Part shown: positions 8,649-17,513 of the stretch, piece by piece
How the letters are laid out: each line of letters starts with the position of its first letter
Numbering within the stretch: the first letter of the stretch is position 1
Source: a bacterium
Lineage (GTDB): Bacteria; Planctomycetota; J058; JAJDCP01
Length of the DNA stretch: 48,358 bases
Reading direction: 5' to 3'
Assembly: GCA_030428695.1 (NCBI GenBank)
Contig: JAUIEM010000008.1
Span: 1-48,358 of the forward strand
The notes under the pieces: model-generated
The model's input: only the letters and a program-made list of their open reading frames with translations
What the model was told of the DNA's origin: nothing
The model's database searches: none
Made by a program: the position numbers and the translations under genes

Positions 8649-9059
8649 TCAGCGCTTGGCGCGGGGGACCCGCTTCTTGATGCGGGCCGGGGGGCGTTTC
8701 TTGCGCTGACGCATGCCCTCGAGGGCTGCCCGGGTCTCCCGGGTGACCTTGGCGAGGAGCCGGGTGACTCCCTCGATCTGGGTCCCGACGATGTACTTCA
8801 TCTTCTCGGCGACCAGCAGCTGCGTCTGCAGCGTCGCGAGCAGCCCGAGGGACTCGATCAGGGCCCGGCCGACCGCGGAGCGGGTGCCGCGGGCGTAGCC
8901 CCCGGCGATGGTCGACGCGACCCTGATCGCGACCCGCCGCACCTCCTGGGTCAGCCCGTTCTCTTCGACTTTCGGGAAGCGCCGCGACACCATGTAGACC
9001 TCTTCGATCAGGTCCATCGCCTGCTGCCAGAGCTTCGCGTCCTTGAAGGTCTTCTGCAT
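8649..9059 (-). CDS. Four-helix-bundle protein (23S rRNA intervening-sequence protein family)
   Basis: This 136-residue protein matches the S23/IVP four-helix-bundle family: KLWQQAMDLIEEVY, then FPKVEENGLTQEVRR, then the STIAGGYARGT motif, and a long helical second half. The family was first seen inside 23S rRNA insertions but is mostly free-standing in bacterial chromosomes. Its role is not established. The last 20 residues are very basic (KKRPPARIKKR), an extension that could bind nucleic acid. It sits between the PEP carboxykinase and the kinase gene, 44 bases after pckA, so it may be transcribed with pckA. A long open frame running from 10784 through this gene is an artefact; the ATG at 9059 is the first residue of the family match. 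Confidence 0.85.
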   Translation of the reverse strand: MQKTFKDAKLWQQAMDLIEEVYMVSRRFPKVEENGLTQEVRRVAIRVASTIAGGYARGTRSAVGRALIESLGLLATLQTQLLVAEKMKYIVGTQIEGVTRLLAKVTRETRAALEGMRQRKKRPPARIKKRVPRAKR

Positions 9060-9103
9060 CGCTTGCCCATCCGGCGCCGGAGCGCGGTTGCGTGGGACGT
9101 GGC

Positions 9104-10687
<1,584 letters not shown>

Positions 10688-10717
10688 GGGAGCCTCCTGG
10701 TGTTCGGGGTCGCCGGC

Positions 10718-10723
10718 AGTATA
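10718..10723 (-). promoter_or_regulatory. -10-like hexamer TATACT upstream of pckA
   Basis: On the minus strand TATACT lies about 31 bases before the TTG start of pckA, giving a predicted leader of roughly 24 bases containing AGGAGG. No good -35 hexamer is found 16-18 bases upstream, so this is either an activator-dependent promoter or a chance match. Confidence 0.4.
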
Positions 10724-10787
10724 CCGTCCCGCGGCCTCCAGGTCTGCCCAGGAGCCGAAATCCCGCGGGCGCTGGCTGGTCCACCGG

Positions 10788-12155
10788 TCAGGGAACGGGG
10801 TTCTCCCAGGCGGGCTCGCCCCAGACAGTGAGCTCGTCGATGAACATCACCAGGCCGCCGCGGGTGTCGAGGGCGCTCTTCCAGGTCAGCCCGGCGCCGC
10901 CGACCTCGACGAGCTTGCCCCGGATCACGATCGGCATGCCGGGCTTGAGCGCGGTGAGCCGGCTGCGCTGCAGGGGACCGGCGGGGATCACGCTGACGTT
11001 CGCGCAGCTCCCCGGGATCCCGTTCCCCTCCCCGCTGAAGCTGCGGTCCTGGAGCTCGACGCTGATGTGGTCGATCGTGCGCTGGTCGGACAGGTCTCCC
11101 CAACCGATCAGCAGGTCGAGAGGGGCGAGCTCCGAGCGGTCGTCTTCGTACCAGCGCAGGGCGAGGACGCGCGCGCGCAGCGCTACCTCCGCCAGGGGTT
11201 TGAGACTGTGCCCCTCGTGCGTCCAGGCGATCGCGTCCTCGGGGAGCGGGCTGATGTGCGGCGGGCTCGGCGCGACGATGCCGTAGGGCATCTCGACGGT
11301 CGGCGGGAAGCTGATGTAGTAGTTGAGCGCGAGCAGGCCGGCGATCACCAGCGCGATCAGGATGCGGAAGCGGATCGCGCGGGGCGACGCTTTCCGCGGT
11401 CTCTTCTTCCTCCGCGCAGGCCGACGGGTCGCACGACCGGAGCTCTTCCGCACCGGCTCGGGCAGCTCGGGATCGTGCCAGGTGACCTGCCGCCGACGGC
11501 GGGAACGGAAGGCGACGCGCATGCCCGAGCTCGAGCCCATGCCGCGGAGCGGCTCGCCGTCCTCGTCGTAGTCTTCGTCGTTCTGGTCCGGGTCTCCCTC
11601 CCCGCTGCCCTGGTCGGCATCGGACTCCGCACTGTCCTGGTCGTTCTCTTCGCTGTCGTCGTACTCTTCGCCGTCGTCGGACTCTTCGCTGTCCTGGTCG
11701 TACTCGTCGCTGTCGTCGGACTCTTCGCTGTCCTGGTCGTACTCTTCGCTGTCGTCGTCCTCTTCGCTGTCGTCGTACTCTTCGCTGTCCTGGTCGTCCT
11801 CTTCGCTGTCGTCGTACTCTTCGCTGTCGTCGTCCTCTTCGCTGTCGTCGTACTCTTCGTCTTCTTCGTCTTCTTCGTCTTCGTAGTCCTCGTCTTCGTC
11901 TTCCTCTTCGTCTTCGTCTTCCTCTTCGTCTTCGTCTTCCTCTTCGTCTTCGTCTTCCTCTTCGTCCTCTTCGTCTTCTCCGTCCAGGTCTGCGTGCCGA
12001 CGGCCCCCATCGTCCTCAGCGCTCCCGGCGCCCTTCGCCGATGCAGCGGCCGCCGCGTCCTTCCCCGCCGCGCGATCGACGTGCGCTGTCTCGACCGCCG
12101 AGCTCTCCGGTGTGTCCGAAGGGTCTGTCTTCGGCGAGGAATCGTCGCCCGGCAT
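10788..12155 (-). CDS. Single-pass membrane protein with extreme Asp/Glu tract and conserved uncharacterised periplasmic domain
   Basis: This is a 455-residue protein. Residues 58-200 are almost only Asp, Glu, Ser and Tyr in repeats such as EEYDDSEEDD. A strongly basic segment (about 218-258) follows, then one membrane helix (about 263-283), then a 170-residue domain predicted outside. That domain carries WTHEGHSLKPLAEVALRARV, then LAPLDLLIGWGDLSDQ and a NVSVIPA region. I recognise this pattern (H..xPLA, LxPxDLxxGWGxMSD, IPA) from an uncharacterised proteobacterial family, but no function is known to me. The ATG at 12155 has GGAGG five bases upstream and is 13 bases past the stop of the sigma-54 activator, so the two are probably one transcript. 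A longer frame reaching 12275 would overlap that gene and is rejected. Confidence 0.8.
   Translation of the reverse strand: MPGDDSSPKTDPSDTPESSAVETAHVDRAAGKDAAAAASAKGAGSAEDDGGRRHADLDGEDEEDEEEDEDEEEDEDEEEDEDEEEDEDEDYEDEEDEEDEEYDDSEEDDDSEEYDDSEEDDQDSEEYDDSEEDDDSEEYDQDSEESDDSDEYDQDSEESDDGEEYDDSEENDQDSAESDADQGSGEGDPDQNDEDYDEDGEPLRGMGSSSGMRVAFRSRRRRQVTWHDPELPEPVRKSSGRATRRPARRKKRPRKASPRAIRFRILIALVIAGLLALNYYISFPPTVEMPYGIVAPSPPHISPLPEDAIAWTHEGHSLKPLAEVALRARVLALRWYEDDRSELAPLDLLIGWGDLSDQRTIDHISVELQDRSFSGEGNGIPGSCANVSVIPAGPLQRSRLTALKPGMPIVIRGKLVEVGGAGLTWKSALDTRGGLVMFIDELTVWGEPAWENPVP
11556..11984. repeat. Minisatellite encoding the Asp/Glu tract
   Basis: On the plus strand the DNA repeats TCTTCGCTGTCGTCGTAC-like 18-mers, then TCTTCGTCTTCC-like 12-mers. 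These encode DDSEEY and EEDEDE units of the membrane protein above. The pure-repeat structure is prone to slippage in multiples of three, so tract length probably varies between strains without frameshift. Confidence 0.85.
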
Positions 12156-12168
12156 CAGGCCTCCGTCG

Positions 12169-15168
12169 TCAGCTCTTGTAGTGCTCGGACTTGAGCTCAT
12201 AGCGTTTGAGCAGCCGCTGGAACGCCTGACGCAGCATCCCGCTCTCCTTCGCCGCGCGCGTGACGTTGCCGCCATTGCGGACCAGGAGCCGCTCGAGATA
12301 GCTGCGTGCGAAGGCGTTCTTGGCCTCGGAATAGGTCAGGCTGTAGAAGTCTTCGCGCCGCAGCGCGTGGCTCTCCAGCTCGAGGTCCTCGGCGGCGATC
12401 TCGTCCTTGCCCGAGAGCAGGACCGCCTTCTCGAGCACGTTGCGCAGCTCGCGGACGTTGCCGGGCCAGGTGTGTTGCATCAGGACCTGCATCGCTCCCT
12501 TGCGCATCCGCACGCGTCGGTCGGGTGCGATCTCGGAGAGCAGAACCTCGACCAGCGCCGGGATGTCTTCGCGGCGTTCCGCCAACGAAGGGATCGTAAC
12601 CGTGAAAGCGTTGAGACGGTAGTACAGATCTTCGCGAAATCTCCCCTCCCTGACCGCTTCCCGCAGATCACGCCCGAGCGCGGAGATCACCCGGGCTTCG
12701 AAGGGCCGGCTCTCGCTGCTCCCGACCGGACGGAACTCCGCATCGGTCAGGACGCGCAACAGCAGCTTCTGCATTTTCGGCGCCATGTCGTCGACCGCGT
12801 CGAGGAAGAGCGTGCCCCGCCCCGCCTGCCCGAAGAGGCCGAGCCGGTCTGCCGCGGCGCCGGTGAACGCGCCTTTGACGTGCCCGAACAGCGCGCTCTC
12901 GAGCAGCGTCTCGGGGATCGCGCCGCAGCTCTGCACCACGAACGGCTCCTCGGCCCGCGGTCCGTTGAAGTGGATCGCGCGTCCGACCAGCTCTTTGCCG
13001 GTTCCGCTCTCGCCGATCAACAGGACCGGGATGTCCGACTCGGTCACCCGGTCGAGGATGCGGAACAGGTTGCGCATCACCTGCGAGTGTCCGACCAGCC
13101 GGCTCTTGTGGTAGCGGCGCTCGAGCTGGGCCTGGCTCTGCCGCGCCTCGCTCTTGACGCGGGCGATCTCGGACTTCTGCCAGCGCACCACCTGCTCGAG
13201 CTCGACGTTGCGCTCGGCGAGCCCCTCCCCCGACGGATCCTCCCCGCCGAGCCAGACCCGCTCGAGGGCGAGGCCCGCGAAATCGATGAGACTGAGCAAC
13301 AACCGCATGTCGACGCTCTGGAAGCGGTTACGCTCGGCGTGCTCGAGGTGCACGGCCCCGACCACGCGGCCGCGCGACACGAACGGCAGGCACAGCACCG
13401 AGCCCGAGCGCAGGTCGGCGGCGCCCTCGGGCTCGCTCTCGTCGTGGTCGCTCGCGTCCATGGTCAGGAAAGGCTTCCCCGACGCGGCGACCTGCCGGAT
13501 CAGCGTCTCCGGCAGCGGCGGGAGCTTGTCGAGCACCATCGGGCCCTCGCGCCCGACCGCCGCCCGCACGTCGACACCGCGCTCCGCAACGTCGCCCGCC
13601 GCGGCACGGGGAGGGAGCCCGCGGTCGCCGGTCGTGACGACGTAGGCGCGCTCGGCCTCCGAGCACTCGAGCATCACGCCGACGACACGCTCGAGCACGC
13701 CCTTCGGCGTCTCCTCGGCGTTGAGCGCCCGCCCGATCTCCGCGAGCTGCCGCAGGCTGTGGACCTCCGCGGCCAGCTTGCGCCGCGCCTGCTCGCCCTT
13801 GAACTGCGACAGGATCGCGTCCAGTCCCTGGATCGGCACCGGCTCGGGCCCCTCTTCCCCGAGCGAGCGGCCGAGCCGCTGCAGCTCCTCTTCGAGGTCC
13901 GCGAGCTGCTGGCTCCACGGCTCCCCGGCCGAGCTCAGCGACACCTCGGCGAGCTTCAGGCAGGCCTCGGAGCGGGTGTGGCACTTGCGCGCGAGGCCCT
14001 CGTCCCCGAGCAGCACGGCGAGCTTGGCCAGGCGCAGCGCGAGCTGACAGACCTTGAGCTCCTCGCCGCGGAAGCTGCCGCGGTGCAGGATCTCGTCCGC
14101 TTCGCGCAGGAAGCTCCGCGCGTCCGCCGGGTCGGTCTCGGCGACCAGGCTCGCCAGCTCGAGGGCCGCCAGGCAGGCGTCCTCGGCGTTGTTCCCCGGG
14201 GCGCGTTTCAAGAGGTCGCGCGCCCGCTGCAGGCTGAGCAGCGCGTCGTTGAGCTGGCCCTGGTGGCGCTGCAGCACCCCCTGCAGTCGCCGCACCTTGC
14301 CCTCGGTCGCCTTGTCGACCCGCGACTCGGCCTCGGTCAGCGCCTCCTGGCAGAGCAGCGCCGCGCGCTGCACGAACTCCGGACGCTGTTCGATCAGCCG
14401 CACCAGGGAGGTCGCCAGGCCGTGCAGGATGTCGAGATGCGGCGCGGTGGCGGCGGCCGCGCTGAGCACGGTCAGAGCCTCCTCGAAGGCGAGCCGGGCC
14501 TCTTCGGGGCGCTCGGCGCGCAGGTACAGGCGGCCCATCGCGGTCAGCGCCGAGGCGAGCCCCGGCCCCGCACCGAGCTTGCGCCGCGCCTCGACCTGCG
14601 CCGCCGCGAACCGCGCCGCCCGGTCCCAGCGGCCGCGGGCCGAGGCGTCGCGCAAGAGCTCGCTCGCGGCGTGGGCGGCGCCGGCATCATCGCCGGCACG
14701 ATGCCGGATCGAGAGCTCGCGCTCGAGGCAGCGGTTGGCCTCGGCGTCCTTGCCGAGGTAGCGGTACACCTGGCTGAGCTGACTGAGCGACACGGCGACG
14801 CCGAGCTCGTCGTCGAGCCCGTCGCGCAGCTCGAGGCTCGCCTCGTAGTGGTCCCGCGCGCGACGCAGCTCCCCCTGCTTGCGACGCAGCAGCCCGAGCT
14901 GGTCGTGCAGCTGGGCCATGCGCACCCGGTCTCCCTCGTCGGTCAGGACCTGCAGCGCACGCTGCAGGTAGTCTTCGGCACGCATGAAACGGTTCAGCCG
15001 TTGCGCGATGTTCGCCAGCCCGCACAGGACGTCGACCAGCCGCGGGTGTTTCTCCGTAAGCGAGGCCAGAAGCTCGAGATAGGCCTCGCGGCCCGCGTCG
15101 AGCTCGCCGCGACGGACCGCGGCTTCCGCCTGCCGCAGGCGGATCATCGCATCGGCTTCCACCGTCAC
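12169..15168 (-). CDS. Sigma-54-dependent transcriptional activator with TPR and GAF sensor domains
   Basis: This is a 999-residue bacterial enhancer-binding protein. The N-terminal 420 or so residues are TPR-like helical hairpins. A GAF domain (about 475-640) follows, then a short coiled coil. The AAA+ domain has Walker A GESGTGKE near 715, the sigma-54 contact loop GAFTGA near 763, and Walker B GTLFLDAVDD. A Fis-type helix-turn-helix ends the protein (NVTRAAKESGMLRQAFQRLL). The intact GAFTGA loop means it should remodel sigma-54 holoenzyme. No receiver domain is present; control is likely by ligand at GAF or by protein contact through the TPRs. The start is GTG with AGGAGG seven bases upstream. 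Three sigma-54-like promoters occur in this window, but nothing shows which it serves. Confidence 0.95.
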   Translation of the reverse strand: MTVEADAMIRLRQAEAAVRRGELDAGREAYLELLASLTEKHPRLVDVLCGLANIAQRLNRFMRAEDYLQRALQVLTDEGDRVRMAQLHDQLGLLRRKQGELRRARDHYEASLELRDGLDDELGVAVSLSQLSQVYRYLGKDAEANRCLERELSIRHRAGDDAGAAHAASELLRDASARGRWDRAARFAAAQVEARRKLGAGPGLASALTAMGRLYLRAERPEEARLAFEEALTVLSAAAATAPHLDILHGLATSLVRLIEQRPEFVQRAALLCQEALTEAESRVDKATEGKVRRLQGVLQRHQGQLNDALLSLQRARDLLKRAPGNNAEDACLAALELASLVAETDPADARSFLREADEILHRGSFRGEELKVCQLALRLAKLAVLLGDEGLARKCHTRSEACLKLAEVSLSSAGEPWSQQLADLEEELQRLGRSLGEEGPEPVPIQGLDAILSQFKGEQARRKLAAEVHSLRQLAEIGRALNAEETPKGVLERVVGVMLECSEAERAYVVTTGDRGLPPRAAAGDVAERGVDVRAAVGREGPMVLDKLPPLPETLIRQVAASGKPFLTMDASDHDESEPEGAADLRSGSVLCLPFVSRGRVVGAVHLEHAERNRFQSVDMRLLLSLIDFAGLALERVWLGGEDPSGEGLAERNVELEQVVRWQKSEIARVKSEARQSQAQLERRYHKSRLVGHSQVMRNLFRILDRVTESDIPVLLIGESGTGKELVGRAIHFNGPRAEEPFVVQSCGAIPETLLESALFGHVKGAFTGAAADRLGLFGQAGRGTLFLDAVDDMAPKMQKLLLRVLTDAEFRPVGSSESRPFEARVISALGRDLREAVREGRFREDLYYRLNAFTVTIPSLAERREDIPALVEVLLSEIAPDRRVRMRKGAMQVLMQHTWPGNVRELRNVLEKAVLLSGKDEIAAEDLELESHALRREDFYSLTYSEAKNAFARSYLERLLVRNGGNVTRAAKESGMLRQAFQRLLKRYELKSEHYKS

Positions 15169-15223
15169 CTGGGTTCCTCCTGCAACGGGATGGATTCAGA
15201 AGCACAGACCGGCCGGAGCCTTG

Positions 15224-15239
15224 TGGCAGGCCGTCTGCG
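15224..15239 (+). promoter_or_regulatory. Candidate sigma-54 promoter before the PAP2 gene
   Basis: TGGCAGGCCGTCTGCG keeps the -24 GG and -12 GC dinucleotides at the required spacing but has CTGC for TTGC. It lies in the divergent region between the sigma-54 activator and the PAP2 gene, about 118 bases before the latter's ATG. The position invites the idea that the activator drives its divergent neighbour; the match alone is weak. Confidence 0.35.
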
Positions 15240-15356
15240 CGGGTTCGTTTCTGTCCGCCCGGCGCTTGGGTGCAACTCTCTGGAGTATACGGTTTCAGGG
15301 AAGGCACTTTCAGGTTAAACTCGAGCTTCCCGGCAAACGGATGGAGAGGGAAGACG

Positions 15357-16343
15357 ATGGACAGGGTGAGCGCCCGCCTGCAGGGTGCGACGGCCGGCCG
15401 CGGATACAGGCTGTTCGAGCTGGAGCTCAGCGATCTGATCATCCTCGGCTTCTGGAGCTGTTTCCTGCTGCTCACCTTGCTCGCCGCGCCCTGGCTCGCC
15501 GCCTGGAAGACCGTGTTCAAGGCGGGCTTCAGCCTGCTCGCGCAGCTCCTCGTGCTGTACCTGCTCGCGAGCTACCTGTTGCAGCGGCGCGAGCTCGGCG
15601 CCTGGCGCGGAGCCCAGGCGCTGCGCTTCGTCGCGATCGCGATCAGCCTGATCTTCGGCCACGACGCGCTCGGGATCTTCCTGGGGAACTTCGGCAGGAT
15701 GGGCTATGAGGGCTTTCTGTGGAAGTTCGACCTGTGGCTGTTCGGGGCCCACCCGTCGGTGCTGCTCGAGAGCGTCCAGCACCCCTGGCTGACCGAGTGG
15801 TTCCAGATCTGGTACACCGGCTACTTCTTCCTGCCCGTCCCGCTCGGCATCGCCCTGGTGATGCAGAACCGGCGGGACGACCTGCAGCGCTACGGATTCT
15901 TTTTGTGCGCGATCATCTACACGGTCTTCGCCGGCTATGTGATCCTGCCCTGTCGCACGCCGGAGATGCTGAACCGCGCGCTGCTCGCCGCGGGCGAGGC
16001 GCCGCTCTACGACTGGAGCAACGAGCTGACCGGGGTGTGGCTGGCGCAACCCCTGCGGGAGCTGATCTGGCGGGGCTCGAGCAACATCTGGGACGCGTTC
16101 CCGAGCGGCCACACCGCCATCTCGCTGTTGTGCGCGATGGCGGCCTGGAAGTACGAACGCCGGCTGTTCTGGCCGGTCGCGTTCATCGCCGCGCAGGTGA
16201 TCGCGTCGACCGTCTACCTGCGCTACCACTACCTGCTCGATCTTCTGATCTCGATCCTGTTCTGCATCTCCGTGTACGCGGTGCTCGAGCCTCTGCACGA
16301 TCGGCTGCGCGATTGGGTGCTCGGAGACAGCGCGGCCGCCTGA
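15357..16343 (+). CDS. PAP2/Aur1-like integral membrane phosphatase or phosphotransferase
   Basis: This 328-residue protein has six or so membrane segments and the PAP2_3 (inositolphosphotransferase Aur1/Ipt1-like) signature. FPSGHTA carries the catalytic histidine. YLRYHYLLDLL supplies the second histidine and aspartate, and a conserved YTGYFFLPVP segment lies earlier. Members dephosphorylate lipid phosphates or transfer phospho-head groups between lipids. The substrate is open: phosphatidate, undecaprenyl diphosphate or a head-group donor. The ATG at 15357 follows GGAGAGGGA, which beats an upstream ATG at 15270 that would add 29 non-hydrophobic residues. It converges with the next gene over 38 bases. 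Confidence 0.85.
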   Translation: MDRVSARLQGATAGRGYRLFELELSDLIILGFWSCFLLLTLLAAPWLAAWKTVFKAGFSLLAQLLVLYLLASYLLQRRELGAWRGAQALRFVAIAISLIFGHDALGIFLGNFGRMGYEGFLWKFDLWLFGAHPSVLLESVQHPWLTEWFQIWYTGYFFLPVPLGIALVMQNRRDDLQRYGFFLCAIIYTVFAGYVILPCRTPEMLNRALLAAGEAPLYDWSNELTGVWLAQPLRELIWRGSSNIWDAFPSGHTAISLLCAMAAWKYERRLFWPVAFIAAQVIASTVYLRYHYLLDLLISILFCISVYAVLEPLHDRLRDWVLGDSAAA

Positions 16344-16381
16344 GCGCTCCGCTCCGCCGCGTCCGTCAAGCGCTTCTCGGC

Positions 16382-17386
16382 TCAGGCTCCGTAGCGCGCG
16401 AAGGCGTCGACCCAGAACGGCAGCCGGGGGAGCGGCGCGTAGAACAGCGCCCCGTTCCGGGCGCCGATCTCGAACACGTTGTCGTAGTGGAAGCAGAGAC
16501 AGGCGCTGTCCCCGACCTTCGGGGCCGCGAGCAGCTCGTTGACGAAGTCGTCGAGGGCGGCGCGGATGCGCGTCGTCTCGAGCCGTCCGACCACGCCGAC
16601 CATGTGGCGGATGCCGTGCCCCTGGCTCTCGGTCGCGACGACGCTGAAGCGCTGCCCGTCGAGCTCGCCGACCAGCCCGTAGCTTCCGCCTCCCCACGCT
16701 TCGGGTGGAGGCCCGAGGAGCGCGGCCAGGCGGGCGACGAAGAACGGCGTCTCCAGCATGCCGTCCCACTTCCCCGCGCCTTCGAGCTCGGACTTCAGCA
16801 CGCGCAGGTCCGCCGGGTCGAGATCCGCCCGGCGCGCGATCTTCGCGCTGAGCGGGAAGTCCTGGCAGGAGTGGGCGCGCAGGATCGCCCGCTGTTGCCG
16901 CCACAGCTCGCCCCACCCGGGCTCGGCGAGCTTCGCCAGGTACAGGTCCGAGAAATCGACCGAGGTCCAGCCCGACTCGAGGGAGGTCTCTTCGGAGCTC
17001 GTGATCGTGTCGAGGCCGTCCCAGTAGGAGCGGTAGCGGAAGACCAGCTCGCCGACCCGATGCTCGGCTCGGGGACGAGGCTCGAACAGCGCGCCCTCGC
17101 TGCACTCGAGCACGTGCTGCGGCACCGCGTGGAGGTTCGCCCGCTCGGCCTCGAGCACGACCGCCGGCGCCTCACGGGCTTTGAGCACCCGGTAGCGCCG
17201 GGGGCGGTCGAGCATGCTGAGCAGCGCGCAGCGCGGCTCGACCTCGGTCAGGTCGCGGTCGAGCTCGCTCCGGACCCGCGCGGCGAAGGCCGCGACCTGG
17301 GCGGGGTCACAGCCGAGCTCCGCCTGCTCCCGTTCGAACCAGGAGACCACCTCCAACGCGTTGTCGCGCAGGGTCTGCGCCTTCAT
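16382..17386 (-). CDS. Unrecognised 334-residue soluble protein
   Basis: I do not recognise this family. The protein has no signal peptide or membrane segment. The N-terminal 70 residues are helical and charged. The middle contains FRYRSYWDGLDTITSSEE. The C-terminal third looks like an alpha/beta domain with GGSYGLVGELDGQRFSVVA, GHGIRHMVGVVGRL and ACLCFHYDNVFEIGARNGAL, patterns suggesting a ligand-binding sheet. The ATG at 17386 has GGAGGGAGA just upstream. It is downstream of the Kelch lipoprotein on the same strand, after a 127-base gap with a GC-rich inverted repeat near 17450, so it is probably transcribed on its own. Confidence 0.7.
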   Translation of the reverse strand: MKAQTLRDNALEVVSWFEREQAELGCDPAQVAAFAARVRSELDRDLTEVEPRCALLSMLDRPRRYRVLKAREAPAVVLEAERANLHAVPQHVLECSEGALFEPRPRAEHRVGELVFRYRSYWDGLDTITSSEETSLESGWTSVDFSDLYLAKLAEPGWGELWRQQRAILRAHSCQDFPLSAKIARRADLDPADLRVLKSELEGAGKWDGMLETPFFVARLAALLGPPPEAWGGGSYGLVGELDGQRFSVVATESQGHGIRHMVGVVGRLETTRIRAALDDFVNELLAAPKVGDSACLCFHYDNVFEIGARNGALFYAPLPRLPFWVDAFARYGA

Positions 17387-17513
17387 GCTCTCCCTCCGGG
17401 CCGGCGTTCGCGTCCCTCCAGGGTACGCGCTCGCCGCCCGCCGACAACCCGCGCCCGCGGGGACGCGGGCGGACGGCCGTGGGAGCTGGCGCAGGGGGCG
17501 CGCGGCGCCGGGA

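Noticed and set aside
8622..8650. Sigma-54 -12-like TTGCA before the kinase gene
   Set aside because: The bases 10-12 upstream do not resemble TGGCA, so only half the element is present.
11640..11990. Possible CRISPR array in the regularly repeated stretch
   Set aside because: The units are 12-18 bp, contiguous, without spacers, and in frame with an acidic protein.
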